A DNA stretch of 64,000 bases from an uncultured Gardnerella sp. Its GTDB lineage: Bacteria > Actinomycetota > Actinomycetes > Actinomycetales > Bifidobacteriaceae. The notes beneath the pieces are model-generated. The model did no database searches. It saw nothing but the letters and a program-made list of their open reading frames with translations, and had not been told where the DNA came from. The stretch covers positions 1-64,000 of the forward strand of contig CAMYPG010000005.1 of assembly GCA_947289115.1 (NCBI GenBank). Direction: 5' to 3'. Each line of letters begins with the position of its first letter. Position 1 is the stretch's first letter. Position numbers and translations under genes: made by a program. Positions 8,155 to 17,707 of this stretch are shown here, one piece after another.

Positions 8155-8976
8155 TTACTGAATTGCGGCATGCAAAGTTTCTGCGGTGGTTAGCCATGCT
8201 ATTTCTTCCGTGCCGTTGGCAAAAGACGCAGGATAATCTGGGTTATTATCCGAAGAAAGCGCGTTCATTAAAGCTTTTCCTTTTTGCTCTCCAGCCGTTA
8301 AGAACCAAGTGCGGCGGCTATGAGCTAGCACGGGTGCGCTAAGAGTTAATCTCATTGGCGGTTGCTTAGGGGAGTGATTCACGCCTAAAACTATGCGATC
8401 GCGATTATGAATTTGCGGCAATCCTGGGAAAAGTGAAGCCATATGTGCGTCTGGTCCCATGCCAAGAATTGCCAAATCAAACACAGGCTCTTTGCCTAGT
8501 AAGCCTATAATTTCTTCTTCGTAATCGCGTGCTGCTGCGTCTAAAATCGCATTGTTTTCAGCATCGCTAGCATTTGCCACTTCTTGCGCATTGCGATCAT
8601 CTGCAGGCATTTCGTGAATATGAGACTCCTGCAAAACTTTGTGATCGCTAAGCATATTAAGAAGTAGCTCGCGAGCCTTGAGCGCATTGCGATCGTCGCT
8701 GTTATAAGCTACAAAACGTTCATCTGCCCACCAAATATGAACATTGGACCAGTTGATTGCTGGAAGCAATGGGTTGCTAGCTAACATTTGAAACATGCGA
8801 ATAGAATCTGTTCCACCTGTTAGCAAAAGATGGAATGGCTTATTAAGATTTTCAACATTGTTTTGCCATTGCATAATCAAAGTCACAAGTTTTTGCGCAG
8901 CAACAGCAGCTAGAATATCTTGATTATCGTAGCCGTACACTGTTGCGTTATGCGCAAATCTAAAATCTTCAGCCAT
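8155..8976 (-). CDS. pgl: 6-phosphogluconolactonase
   Basis: The enzyme hydrolyses 6-phosphogluconolactone, the product of Zwf, to 6-phosphogluconate. The 273-residue protein carries the NagB/Pgl fold signatures: LLLTGGTDSIRMFQML (about 49-64), VHIWWADERFVAYNSDDRNAL (about 79-99) and LAILGMGPDAHMASLFPG, which holds the catalytic region. The usual GG(S/T) phosphate loop reads LTGGTDS. It is the last gene of zwf-opcA-pgl, 33 bases after opcA. A gap of about 250 bases separates it from the convergent gnd. Confidence 0.94.
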   Translation of the reverse strand: MAEDFRFAHNATVYGYDNQDILAAVAAQKLVTLIMQWQNNVENLNKPFHLLLTGGTDSIRMFQMLASNPLLPAINWSNVHIWWADERFVAYNSDDRNALKARELLLNMLSDHKVLQESHIHEMPADDRNAQEVANASDAENNAILDAAARDYEEEIIGLLGKEPVFDLAILGMGPDAHMASLFPGLPQIHNRDRIVLGVNHSPKQPPMRLTLSAPVLAHSRRTWFLTAGEQKGKALMNALSSDNNPDYPASFANGTEEIAWLTTAETLHAAIQ

Positions 8977-9009
8977 AATGAATCCTTTTATTATTTTTTA
9001 CCCATTGTA

Positions 9010-9975
9010 TTAAAGTTCGTTATCTTGCATTGTGCAACAATCTGCGTGAACAAGTTGAGCATAGATCTCGTCTGGATCGATTCTACGCAACTCCTCACTC
9101 AAGCAATCTTCTAAAGATCTAATTGGCATTGCAATTGGCTGTGTTGCTTGTCCTGGAAGACTTATCATTGCTTGTTCTTCTCCAGAAGGACGAGTCAAAG
9201 AGAGCACGCCATCTTGTCTTTTAAGACTTACCTCCGTAATTGCATGCGCGCTCGAATCCTCAACAATTTCAACAGGAACATTAAGCGATATTTTTAGCCA
9301 TTGTGCGAGCAAATGCATCGGAACATAATGCTTTGGACCGCTAACCTTAGCACTAATAACAGGTAAATGCGGAGGCTGATCAAGCATAGAAGCTAGCATT
9401 GCACGCCAAGGAGTAAGACGAGTCCAAGAAAGATCAACATCTTTAGAAGACCAGTTTTTGCGCAAATTTTTCACAGTTTCAAGAGTATTGTCCGCATTTT
9501 GAGCATCAGTGATTCTGCTACTTGCCATAGTTCCAAGCAAGTCCTTAGCAGGATTTTCTGGTGCATTTGTAGGCCACCACGCAACAATCGGCGCGTCTGG
9601 AACAAGCAGAGGAATAACAAGCGTATCTGGATGTCGAACTAAGCCATTATGAGGGTAGAGAATAATGATTTCCCCAGCTCCAGCATCTGCGCCAAAGCGT
9701 ACTTGCGCGTCTAAGTTTGGCGTTTCTTCGCTTTGTGAATCTGCTATATTGACTCGTGATTCGCGAACAATGGCAATAACTCTACAAGGGTGTTCGCGAC
9801 TAGCTGCATTTGCTGCTCCCAGTGCGTTTTCAAGATCTTTAAGAGTGGTGTCAATAAGAAGAGTTAGCACGCGTCCAGTTGCAGATTCTCCACGCTCTTC
9901 GTGAAGCTCGTCGATTTTTGCAGAGATTTTAGACGTGTTTGTGTTAGGAAGATTAATAATCATGGCAGCCTCCAA
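9010..9975 (-). CDS. opcA: Glucose-6-phosphate dehydrogenase assembly protein OpcA
   Basis: OpcA is the actinobacterial and cyanobacterial partner needed for full glucose-6-phosphate dehydrogenase activity. The 321-residue protein contains the family pattern VIAIVRES, QVRFGADAGAGEIIILYPHNGLVRHPDTLVIPLLVPDAPIVAWWPTNAPENPA and DLSWTRLTPWRAML. Its start lies inside zwf, overlapping the zwf end by 16 bases, so the two are almost certainly translationally coupled. The first residues before MIINLPNT could be dropped, since an internal ATG follows four codons later. Confidence 0.94.
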   Translation of the reverse strand: MEAAMIINLPNTNTSKISAKIDELHEERGESATGRVLTLLIDTTLKDLENALGAANAASREHPCRVIAIVRESRVNIADSQSEETPNLDAQVRFGADAGAGEIIILYPHNGLVRHPDTLVIPLLVPDAPIVAWWPTNAPENPAKDLLGTMASSRITDAQNADNTLETVKNLRKNWSSKDVDLSWTRLTPWRAMLASMLDQPPHLPVISAKVSGPKHYVPMHLLAQWLKISLNVPVEIVEDSSAHAITEVSLKRQDGVLSLTRPSGEEQAMISLPGQATQPIAMPIRSLEDCLSEELRRIDPDEIYAQLVHADCCTMQDNEL

Positions 9976-11579
9976 TGGCGATTATCGCGAGCAAGCATAG
10001 CGTCAGCTTCCGCTGGACCCCACGTTCCAGCACGGTATGGCTGAGGCTGTGTACCAAGCGAACTCCAAAAATCTTCAATAGGATCTAAGATTTTCCAACT
10101 TAAATCAACTTCTTGTGTAGTTGGGAAAAGCGGTGGCTCGCCAAGTAAAACGTCTAGAATAAGGCGCTCGTAGGCTTCTGGAGAGTTTTCTGTAAAAGAT
10201 CTTCCATAACTAAAGTCCATAGAAACATCGCGAACTTCCATAGATGTTCCGCCTGGCACTTTTGCGCCAAATCGCATTGTTACGCCTTCATCTGGCTGAA
10301 CGCGAATCACAATCGCATTACTACCAAGTTCGCGCACAGCAGTGGACTCAAAAGGCAAGTGTGGAGCGCGCTTAAAAATCACGGCAATCTCTGTAACGCG
10401 CTTTCCTAAGCGCTTTCCGGTTCGCAAATAGAACGGAACTCCAGCCCAGCGACGAGTGTCTACGTCTAAACGCACGGCAGCGTATGTTTCCGTAGTGCTA
10501 TCCGGGCTAATTCCTTGCTCTTGCAAATATCCAACGGCTTTATACGATCCTTGCCAACCTTCTGCGTATTGACCTCTCGCAGTATTTGTTGCTAAATCTT
10601 TAGGCAAGCGTATAGCAGACAAGACCTTAGTTTTTTCAGCCGTCAAGTCACTAGCACTAAAACTTACTGGCTCTTCCATAGCAGTAAGAGCCATTAGTTG
10701 CAGCAGATGATTTTGAATAACATCTCTGGCTGCTCCAATCCCATCATAATATCCAGCTCTGCCGCCTATGCCAATATCTTCTGCCATAGTAATCTGCACG
10801 TGGTCAACATAATTAGCGTTCCAAATTGGCTCATACATTGCATTTGCAAAACGAAAAGCCAGCAAATTTTGCACAGTTTCTTTGCCTAAATAGTGGTCTA
10901 TGCGGAATACAGAATTAGGGTCAAAAACTTCGGAAACTACGCGATCCAACTCTTGTGCGCTTGTTAAATCGTGACCAAAAGGTTTTTCTATTATCACTCG
11001 TCTCCACGCGTTTTCGGAGGAATGTGAAAGCCCCGATGCTGCTAACTGCTGTGCCACAACAGGGAAGCTAGAAGGCGGAACCGACATGTAAAACGCGTGA
11101 TTTCCGCGAGTTCCGCGATCTCTGTCTAGCTCGCTTACGGTTTTGCTTAAGCGCTCAAATGCGCTTGCGTCGTCGAATGTTCCGCGAACAAAACGTATGC
11201 CTTTAGCAAGGTTAATCCATGTTGATTCACGAAATGGTGTGCGGCAATGTTGTTGAATATTTTCACGCACAAAGTTTACAAAATGTTCATCTGTCCAGTC
11301 GCGTCTTGCGAAGCCCGTTAAACCAAATCCAGGTGGTAAAAGCCCTCGATTCGCCAAATCGTATACGGCTGGCATAAGTTTTTTGCGCGCTAAATCGCCA
11401 GTAATTCCGAATATTACTAAACTACATGGTCCTGCAATACGAGCCAAACGCAAGTCTCGTGGATCGTGTAGCGGATTTTTCCAAGCTGTTGTTTCTTCGC
11501 TATGCGCAGTCGAGCATATTGTGGTTCTTAATTCAGTCATGTATACCATCGTAATGTTTCGACTTGATTTGCTGCGCAT
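9960..11579 (-). CDS. zwf: Glucose-6-phosphate 1-dehydrogenase
   Basis: The enzyme oxidises glucose 6-phosphate to 6-phosphogluconolactone with NADP+, the entry step of the pentose-phosphate pathway. Motifs are the nucleotide-binding IFGITGDLARKKLMPA (about 57-72), the active-site signature RIDHYLGKETVQNLL (about 223-237) with its catalytic His, and the conserved IIEKPFGHDL. The 539-residue length includes about 50 extra N-terminal residues; the true start may be the internal MTELRTT (M14), since the first 13 codons look non-conserved. Downstream genes opcA and pgl complete the functional cluster. In bifidobacteria, which use the fructose-6-phosphate shunt for energy, this branch mainly supplies NADPH and pentoses (family knowledge). 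Confidence 0.95.
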   Translation of the reverse strand: MRSKSSRNITMVYMTELRTTICSTAHSEETTAWKNPLHDPRDLRLARIAGPCSLVIFGITGDLARKKLMPAVYDLANRGLLPPGFGLTGFARRDWTDEHFVNFVRENIQQHCRTPFRESTWINLAKGIRFVRGTFDDASAFERLSKTVSELDRDRGTRGNHAFYMSVPPSSFPVVAQQLAASGLSHSSENAWRRVIIEKPFGHDLTSAQELDRVVSEVFDPNSVFRIDHYLGKETVQNLLAFRFANAMYEPIWNANYVDHVQITMAEDIGIGGRAGYYDGIGAARDVIQNHLLQLMALTAMEEPVSFSASDLTAEKTKVLSAIRLPKDLATNTARGQYAEGWQGSYKAVGYLQEQGISPDSTTETYAAVRLDVDTRRWAGVPFYLRTGKRLGKRVTEIAVIFKRAPHLPFESTAVRELGSNAIVIRVQPDEGVTMRFGAKVPGGTSMEVRDVSMDFSYGRSFTENSPEAYERLILDVLLGEPPLFPTTQEVDLSWKILDPIEDFWSSLGTQPQPYRAGTWGPAEADAMLARDNRHWRLP

Positions 11580-11636
11580 GGCTTACCAGGATTTGCGCAG
11601 GACTTACCATGATTCTCACTAGGATTTACCAGTAAA

Positions 11637-14081
11637 TTATCCTCCGCACACGGCTAGTCTTATCATTTGCGCGTATTGTGGACCTCCAATAGGAGTCAAA
11701 TGTATTCCATCGTCTGTTAAGAATTCGGAGTGTCCTGCGCTTAAACCATACCAGTCTATTATTCCAACGTTTTTGCGTTTCGCTGCAAAAGCGCGCAGTC
11801 TTGCGTTTGTTTCGTCTTGCCAAGGCTGTGGAACACGGGTTGTTACAAAATACACTGGTTTGCCGCCTGTAACATTTACCATATTTTGCAAAACAGATTC
11901 GTCTCTAGGAGGTCCGTTTGTTCCAAGCTCATAGATTACAACGCTTCCAGGGTGTTTCCCAACTAAATCTTGCTGATAATCTTCCGCTCCGTGGAATATT
12001 TGTCTGCTCACTTTTCCGTCAATCCAAGCGTTTGGTAATGCTTGCATAAGGTATGGTTTTGCGCCTTCTGTTACGGAATCTCCAACCATTGTTATGTCTG
12101 CAGTGCAAACATTGCGTTTTGAGTCTATTTTCCATGGTTTTGTATTTATGTTTTCTGGCACTTTTTCTGCAATCGGGTTGAGAATCCTATGGTCAGATGG
12201 TTTTGTTGGAAGCGTTTGTTTTTCTATGTTCTCGCGCTTTCCGCCTGTTTTTTTCTTCGTATTAGCGGAATTTTTTTCTTGTGCAGTTTTTTCTTGTGCA
12301 GTTTTGTTTTGAGTATTCGCGTCTTGCGCGTTTAATTCTGGTCTTAATTGTATAGCTCGCGCTTGCGCAATACTATTCCAGTTAACTGGCGCTGCAATTA
12401 TTGCTAGCCCAACTATTGCACAAATCACTATTACCGTTCTTCTTAAAACAAACGGCAATCTTATATTCTTACTTTTAACGTTTAAAGTATCTGAAGATAA
12501 ATCAGGAGATAAATCAGGGTTTTTCGCGTCGATATTGTCCGAGATAATATCGTCTTTCTGGCTAATACTAAAGGTTATATGCTTATTTGCAAGAGGCATC
12601 TCGAATATTCTGTAAAAAACCTCTGCTGCAATAATAACTATTACGCATTGCCCTGCCTGTTCCCAAAGAGTTATCTGTGTGGTTCTTGTAGCAGGGTTTA
12701 GTATTTCTAGAATAGGGAAGTGGACTATGTAAATCGCAAAAGATCTTAGACCTATATATTTCAGTGGAGCAATTTCAAGTATTTTAGTGCAAATACTATT
12801 TTTCTGTAGGCAGGACCACATTAAAATCGCGCAAACTATTGCGAATATCGTGTATCCGCCGTAAACAATCCAGGTTTTTGAACCGTCTTCTTTCACTAAG
12901 CACCATAGAATAAAAATTAACGCAGCCAATCCTATAATCGATTTTTGTAGTGTGCTTAGAGGTTTTTGAAGAGTTTTTGCTATTTTTGCGAATTTACCAG
13001 ATTCTGATTTATTTTTTAGATCAGTTTTTACTTTATCAGTGTTTTCTGATTCGTTGGTTTGTTGCCACTTTTCCCCAGCAATTTCATTATTAGATTCATC
13101 GGATTCGTCATATTCGCCATCTTTATCAGATTCCATCATGTTTACTTGCAATCCTGCTAGTAAATCGTCTGGTATCGAGGCTTCTGAGGATTGGCTTTTA
13201 TTTTGCGTATTTTGTGTATTTTGCGCTTCTATCTCTGATGAATCCTCTATTTTTTCGATTTGTGTTTTTTTGCTTTTGTTTCCAACAATATATTTACAAG
13301 CATCTGCAATAATTTTGATAATGGAACGTTCGCTAAACCATGTGCAATACATTGCTAGTAATGCACCAATTAAGAATTCTCCAGCTCGAGTGTCAATAGA
13401 GTAATACACGCGCGCAATGGTTTGGCCATCTCCATAAAAAATCGTAATTGCTAGGTTTGCCAACGAACATGCAATCATAAGAATCGCCGTAACGCACATT
13501 CTTACAAATTTAGAGTGCACAATTTTAAGAATCGCCCATAGTATAATCGGCCAAAATACAAAGATTTGCATAATAAGTCCCAAATACCAAAGGTGTTTTA
13601 TTGGGGATGGTAGTCCTGATTGTTCAAAGTAAGATACTTTTCGTAAAATATACGCCATATTGCTTGTAAAGCTAGCGCCTGTTAGTGCGTCAGATTGTAG
13701 TTTTGTTAAAAGACTTGGTGAAAATAGCCACATTAGTGGGGCGCTCAGAGCAATAATCCCTATAGTAGACGGCCAAATTCGTTTTACGCGTTTAAACAAG
13801 TATTTTAAGTAGGCGAATATTTTAGACTTTACCGGTATTTTGGTTTGTTCGCTGGTTGCTGGCGACTTTTGCGCATTTGATGTTTCAAACATTTTTAGCA
13901 GAGATACAGTGCTGAAGTATCCAGCCATAACAAGAAACATTGTTACTCCCAAGAATCCTCCTGGAAGTACTATTGGACGTAGGTGGAACGCTACAATCGC
14001 AATAACAGCAATAGCACGCATGCCATCTATTGCAGCGTTGCGTTTGCTTGTAGTGTTAGCTGCGTTGTTTATCTCTGTCAT
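11637..14081 (-). CDS. Membrane acyltransferase 3 with C-terminal SGNH domain (OatA-like)
   Basis: This 814-residue protein has the OatA/OafB layout. An N-terminal acyltransferase-3 domain (IDGMRAIAVIAIVAFHL with the catalytic His, about 18-38) spans the membrane about ten times. A SGNH esterase-like domain follows (ADITMVGDSVTEG near 645, DDGIHLTPIGGPQYA near 795 with catalytic Asp/His). Such enzymes carry acetyl or other acyl groups across the membrane and place them on cell-wall or surface sugars. Unusually, about 120 charged, Asn/Ser/Glu-rich residues (about 265-385) interrupt the membrane domain, and a second polar linker precedes the SGNH part. It sits 57 bases upstream of zwf on the same strand. 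Substrate unknown; O-acetylation of peptidoglycan is a guess. Confidence 0.88.
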   Translation of the reverse strand: MTEINNAANTTSKRNAAIDGMRAIAVIAIVAFHLRPIVLPGGFLGVTMFLVMAGYFSTVSLLKMFETSNAQKSPATSEQTKIPVKSKIFAYLKYLFKRVKRIWPSTIGIIALSAPLMWLFSPSLLTKLQSDALTGASFTSNMAYILRKVSYFEQSGLPSPIKHLWYLGLIMQIFVFWPIILWAILKIVHSKFVRMCVTAILMIACSLANLAITIFYGDGQTIARVYYSIDTRAGEFLIGALLAMYCTWFSERSIIKIIADACKYIVGNKSKKTQIEKIEDSSEIEAQNTQNTQNKSQSSEASIPDDLLAGLQVNMMESDKDGEYDESDESNNEIAGEKWQQTNESENTDKVKTDLKNKSESGKFAKIAKTLQKPLSTLQKSIIGLAALIFILWCLVKEDGSKTWIVYGGYTIFAIVCAILMWSCLQKNSICTKILEIAPLKYIGLRSFAIYIVHFPILEILNPATRTTQITLWEQAGQCVIVIIAAEVFYRIFEMPLANKHITFSISQKDDIISDNIDAKNPDLSPDLSSDTLNVKSKNIRLPFVLRRTVIVICAIVGLAIIAAPVNWNSIAQARAIQLRPELNAQDANTQNKTAQEKTAQEKNSANTKKKTGGKRENIEKQTLPTKPSDHRILNPIAEKVPENINTKPWKIDSKRNVCTADITMVGDSVTEGAKPYLMQALPNAWIDGKVSRQIFHGAEDYQQDLVGKHPGSVVIYELGTNGPPRDESVLQNMVNVTGGKPVYFVTTRVPQPWQDETNARLRAFAAKRKNVGIIDWYGLSAGHSEFLTDDGIHLTPIGGPQYAQMIRLAVCGG

Positions 14082-14509
14082 TTTGCCTGCAACTTGCTAA
14101 TACGTGGTTTAATTTTGGTTGTGGACATGATGTGGGTATGAATTGTTTTATGACTAACATCGCCCAAAACGTAGTCATATTATCTACGTATTAAGACACT
14201 GTAGTTAGTTATAGCGTGTCTTAGTTTTTCCCTAGTTTTTCCTTGATTTTTCTTATGTTTTTTGCAAGTTTTATGAAATTTTTTAATATGGATTTAAATA
14301 TTTTTCAAGGTAATTATTCGTTTTTATTAAGATTTTTCTCTGCTATTTTTTAGTGCGGTTGCTTTCGACTTTTGTTTGCTAAAATGCCAATGTTATACAA
14401 CGCGTTTTACGTGCTCTTTGCTGCGCGCTAGAGTTAGACTGAACAGTCTAATTTAGGTGTATAAACGTTAGATTGATAAACAGTGTGTTTTACGCATTAA
14501 GGAGTAAAC
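14082..14509. other. Divergent intergenic region before ppa
   Basis: This 428-base AT-rich spacer holds the promoters of the acyltransferase gene and of ppa. A perfect 7-base inverted repeat TTAGACT (14434-14440) / AGTCTAA (14445-14451) overlaps the likely ppa core promoter and may be an operator. No gene is visible. Confidence 0.5.
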
Positions 14510-15004
14510 ATGGCAGAAACATTCAATGTTGTGGTAGAAATCCCACGCGGATCCAAGAATAAGTATGAAGTTGATCACGAAACTGGTCGCGTTTTCTTGG
14601 ATCGTACCCTTTTCACAGCTATGGGTTATCCAGATGATTACGGTTACATTGATGGAACTTTGGGCGAAGATGGCGATCCACTCGATGCTCTTGTTATGAT
14701 TCCAAACTCTGTGTTCCCAGGATGCGTTGTTGAGTGCCGCGCTGTTGGCTTGTATCACATGGTTGACGAAGCTGGCGGAGACGATAAGGTTTTGTGCGTT
14801 CCAGCAGATGTTCGTTTCGACGACATCAAGGATATTGATGACGTGAATGAGTATCACAAGGCTGAAATCAAGCACTTCTTCGAGCAGTACAAGGCTTTGG
14901 AGCCAGGTAAGGAAGTTCTTCCTGGTGACTTCTGGGCTGGAGTTGAGCAGGCTGAAAAGGAAATTGTCGCAGCTCGCAAGCGTCTTGAAGAAAGCGAAAA
15001 GTAG
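14510..15004 (+). CDS. ppa: Inorganic pyrophosphatase
   Basis: The enzyme hydrolyses pyrophosphate to two phosphates, pulling biosynthetic reactions forward. The 164-residue product is the soluble family I type. It shows EIPRGSKNKYEVDHETG (11-27), the metal-binding signature DGDPLDALV (about 55-63, with the three key Asp), and DKVLCVPADVRFDDIKDI. A ribosome site AAGGAG sits 9 bases before the ATG. It is monocistronic, closed by a strong terminator. Confidence 0.97.
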   Translation: MAETFNVVVEIPRGSKNKYEVDHETGRVFLDRTLFTAMGYPDDYGYIDGTLGEDGDPLDALVMIPNSVFPGCVVECRAVGLYHMVDEAGGDDKVLCVPADVRFDDIKDIDDVNEYHKAEIKHFFEQYKALEPGKEVLPGDFWAGVEQAEKEIVAARKRLEESEK

Positions 15005-15054
15005 TTTTCGATATTAGTCGCGAATCTTCCGAGCGTTTTAGAAACGCGTTTGCT

Positions 15055-15093
15055 AGTGTCTAACACATTTTTATGTGTTAGACACTTTTTTTA
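15055..15093 (+). terminator. Rho-independent terminator of ppa
   Basis: The perfect 13-base arms AGTGTCTAACACA and TGTGTTAGACACT have a six-base loop and are followed by seven T. Confidence 0.92.
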
Positions 15094-15104
15094 TTCTAAA
15101 AAAT

Positions 15105-15830
15105 TTAAGCGATTAGTAGCATTCCTAAACCAGTTGCGTAAACAACCATTCCGCCCATCATCACGGGAATCAAAGCAGTGCCAATTTGTGGCAAAAGCAT
15201 GTCAGTATTGTATTTTGCATCTTTAACCCAAAGATGAGAAAGCCCAGCTAGAACAATTACGGCAAGCAAACCCAATACTGCTACCAGTACGCCAAGTTCT
15301 AGAATACGCACGGAGAATGTGAAACGAATAATCGAAGGCAAAAAAAGCCATCCTGGAAGAGCTGCACAAGCGATACTTGCTGTAAGAGAATGTGAAATAT
15401 TTCTTACCAGATTAGATCTCTCTTCCCTAAGCATTTGACGACCAAAGCTAACAAAAGTTGCAGCAACAAGAATTAGAGCAAAGCTAACAGCCCAACGTTC
15501 ATATGGGTGAATAGCTGCAATGAACTTATCCATACTAACTTCTGTATTATCTATTACGTTGCTAGGAAGCCAACCTTTTAAAGCTAATGCCGCGCACCAC
15601 ATGGATGCGATTCCGGCAAAAAGCGGAATAGCTTTATCTGCTGTAGAACCTTGTAGCGGCCAGAAAGTAACTAGAGCAAGAAGAATAATCACGCAAACGG
15701 TTATAACGGCTTTTGCTGTGGCTATTGGCAGAATGGCTGCAATTGCTAAAAGAGCTATAGCAACGAATTGAGTTACAACAATCGTAATGTGATTATGCAT
15801 TGCATTATGTGCGATGTTATCGTTGCTCAT
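15105..15830 (-). CDS. Multi-pass membrane protein of unknown function
   Basis: The 241-residue protein has about seven hydrophobic segments, for example VVTQFVAIALLAIAAILPIA, VITVCVIILLALVTF and LGVLVAVLGLLAVIVLAGL. A polar loop carries FGRQMLREERSNL. It resembles the conserved hypothetical integral membrane proteins often found next to ppa in bifidobacteria. A GGAGCG ribosome site precedes the start. No enzymatic motif is visible, so I assign no function. Confidence 0.7.
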   Translation of the reverse strand: MSNDNIAHNAMHNHITIVVTQFVAIALLAIAAILPIATAKAVITVCVIILLALVTFWPLQGSTADKAIPLFAGIASMWCAALALKGWLPSNVIDNTEVSMDKFIAAIHPYERWAVSFALILVAATFVSFGRQMLREERSNLVRNISHSLTASIACAALPGWLFLPSIIRFTFSVRILELGVLVAVLGLLAVIVLAGLSHLWVKDAKYNTDMLLPQIGTALIPVMMGGMVVYATGLGMLLIA

Positions 15831-16020
15831 ATTACGCTCCTATCGCGTTTTATAAGATAATTTTAATAAATTGTTTAGCCGTATTAACTTATTTTATATG
15901 TAAGCGTACACTTGCATGCTTCGATTCTTATTAAGTATCTTAAGTATGGATTACAATTTTCTTTTAACAGCTTGATTTTGAATTTGTTATTCAATTCTAT
16001 GCGTTCTGGAGGTATCAATA

Positions 16021-16793
16021 TGACGGATATTACATTGATGACCTCTTGTGCCGCGCCTGCAAAAGTTTTGCCATCTTTGACTCTACTTTCGCATAGAGTG
16101 CGAGTGCTCCCAATGGAACCGTCTAGTATGCTTAAGATGCCAGAAAACACTATTCTTCTTGTAGATGCTAGAGAAGATTTATCTTTGGCGAAATCTTTAT
16201 GCTCTATTGTTCGTGCTTCTAATTTAACAATGTCTGTTATCTTAATTCTTACAGAAGGAGGATTCACAGTTGTTAATGCATCTTGGGGCATTAGTGATGT
16301 TATGCTGACAACCGCTTCTCCAGCCGAAGTAGAAGGTAGACTTAGACTAGCTTCTCAACGAGGTGGGTCGGCTGAATCTACTTCTAAAGAACATGTAGCT
16401 GATTCTGGTAGCGTGGAAATTAACAGTAGTGGTCAAATGTGCTCTGGGGATTTAGTCGTAGATACGCAGAGTTACACAGTTAGCTTGCACGGAAAGCCTA
16501 TTGATTTAGCGTATAAAGAATTTGAGCTTCTTAAATACTTTGTTCAGCATCCTCGGCGAGTATTCACTCGTGCTCACCTACTTCAAGAGGTTTGGGGTTA
16601 CGATTATTACGGTGGAACTCGTACAGTGGATGTTCACATTCGTAGGTTACGCGCGAAATTAGGCGTTGAATATGAGCACGTTATTGGAACGGTTAGGAAT
16701 GTTGGATATCGTTTCGATCCTTTAGAGTCTCAGGATGAAGTTGTAGATTCTACAGATTCTGATAATAATGATTCGTCGGCAGCTTCCGACTAG
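16021..16793 (+). CDS. GlnR-type winged-helix response regulator
   Basis: Actinobacterial GlnR is an OmpR-family regulator of nitrogen metabolism. The 257-residue protein aligns by eye with GlnR over its whole length. The receiver-like N-terminus has the ILLVDARED block (D49) and VILILTEGGF, ASWGISDVML and PAEVEGRLRLA. The C-terminal winged helix is very conserved: DLAYKEFELLKYFVQHP, RVFTRAHLLQEVWGYDYYGGTRTVDVHIRRLRAKLG and VIGTVRNVGYRFDP. As in GlnR, the typical phosphorylation pocket is incomplete. I chose the ATG at 16021 because GGAGG lies 9 bases upstream; a longer frame to 15912 has no homology. Direct targets cannot be told from this window. Confidence 0.82.
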
Positions 16794-16824
16794 AATTCCT
16801 GTAGCGGATTAGTGGTTTATTATA

Positions 16825-17526
16825 TTGGTTAAATTACAAAGCGTGAATAGTAGTCAAGAATCATCTTCCGATCCTAGAAAATCTAAAAAAATCGCTAGGA
16901 TGAGCGAAGAGTATAGGATTTTATGCGAAGAAATACCGAATCCAAAGTGTGCATTAAATTTTACAAATCCATTTGAACTACTAATAGCCACTGTTCTTAG
17001 CGCACAAACCACTGATAGACGTGTAAATATTGTAACGGAACAACTTTTTAGAACTTATCCTACGCCAAAAGATTTAGCGCGCGCACCAATATATAAGGTA
17101 CAAGAGATCATCCATCAACTTGGATTTTATAGAGTAAAATCGCAGCATATTATAGAGCTTTCGCAAAAACTTATGGACGATTTCAATGGTGTAGTTCCAA
17201 ATAATATGGATGATCTTACAAAACTTCCAGGTGTAGGAAGAAAAACAGCAAACGTTGTATTGGGCAATGCTTTTGGTATCCCAGGGTTTCCAGTAGATAC
17301 CCACGTTATGCGTGTGACGTCAAGGCTTAGATGGAGAAGCGATTGGAAAATCGCTAAGTCAGATCCTATAAAAGTTGAGCGTGAAATTACATCTTATTTT
17401 CCGCCAGAAGAATGGACTAATTTGTCTCACCGCCTTATTCTTCATGGTAGAAAAATATGTACAGCTAGAAATCCGCATTGTGCTGACTGCCCTCTAAGAT
17501 TTCTGTGCCCATCTGTTTCGCTGTAG
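16825..17526 (+). CDS. nth: Endonuclease III (DNA glycosylase/AP lyase)
   Basis: Nth removes oxidised pyrimidines and nicks the abasic site in base-excision repair. The 233-residue protein has the helix-hairpin-helix LPGVGRKTANVVLG with catalytic K140 and the catalytic D158 in FPVDTHVMRV, 18 residues apart as in E. coli. It also has the C-terminal iron-sulfur ligands C-X6-C-X2-C-X5-C (CTARNPHCADCPLRFLC). The longest frame starts at TTG 16825; ATG 16900 (MSEEYRILCEE) would give a length closer to E. coli Nth and is equally possible. It follows the GlnR-like gene by 31 bases. Confidence 0.93.
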   Translation: MVKLQSVNSSQESSSDPRKSKKIARMSEEYRILCEEIPNPKCALNFTNPFELLIATVLSAQTTDRRVNIVTEQLFRTYPTPKDLARAPIYKVQEIIHQLGFYRVKSQHIIELSQKLMDDFNGVVPNNMDDLTKLPGVGRKTANVVLGNAFGIPGFPVDTHVMRVTSRLRWRSDWKIAKSDPIKVEREITSYFPPEEWTNLSHRLILHGRKICTARNPHCADCPLRFLCPSVSL

Positions 17527-17530
17527 CTAT

Positions 17531-17575
17531 GTTGTAGGTTTTGTTGTAGGTTTTGTCGTAGGTTTTGTCGTGGTT
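17531..17575. repeat. Short tandem repeat after nth
   Basis: Three consecutive 12-base units (GTTGTAGGTTTT twice, then GTCGTAGGTTTT) and a decayed fourth begin 4 bases after the nth stop. The unit GTCGTAGGTTTT also occurs at 6291-6302. Confidence 0.8.
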
Positions 17576-17707
17576 GCGTTGTGGTTGTCGTAACGGATTT
17601 TTCTAATATCTCATATAATTAACTTTTAGAATCTTTTTAGGGTATTTTTAGATTATTTTCTGCATAAATTCTACGTATGATTCAATCGATGATATACACT
17701 GTTGGCT

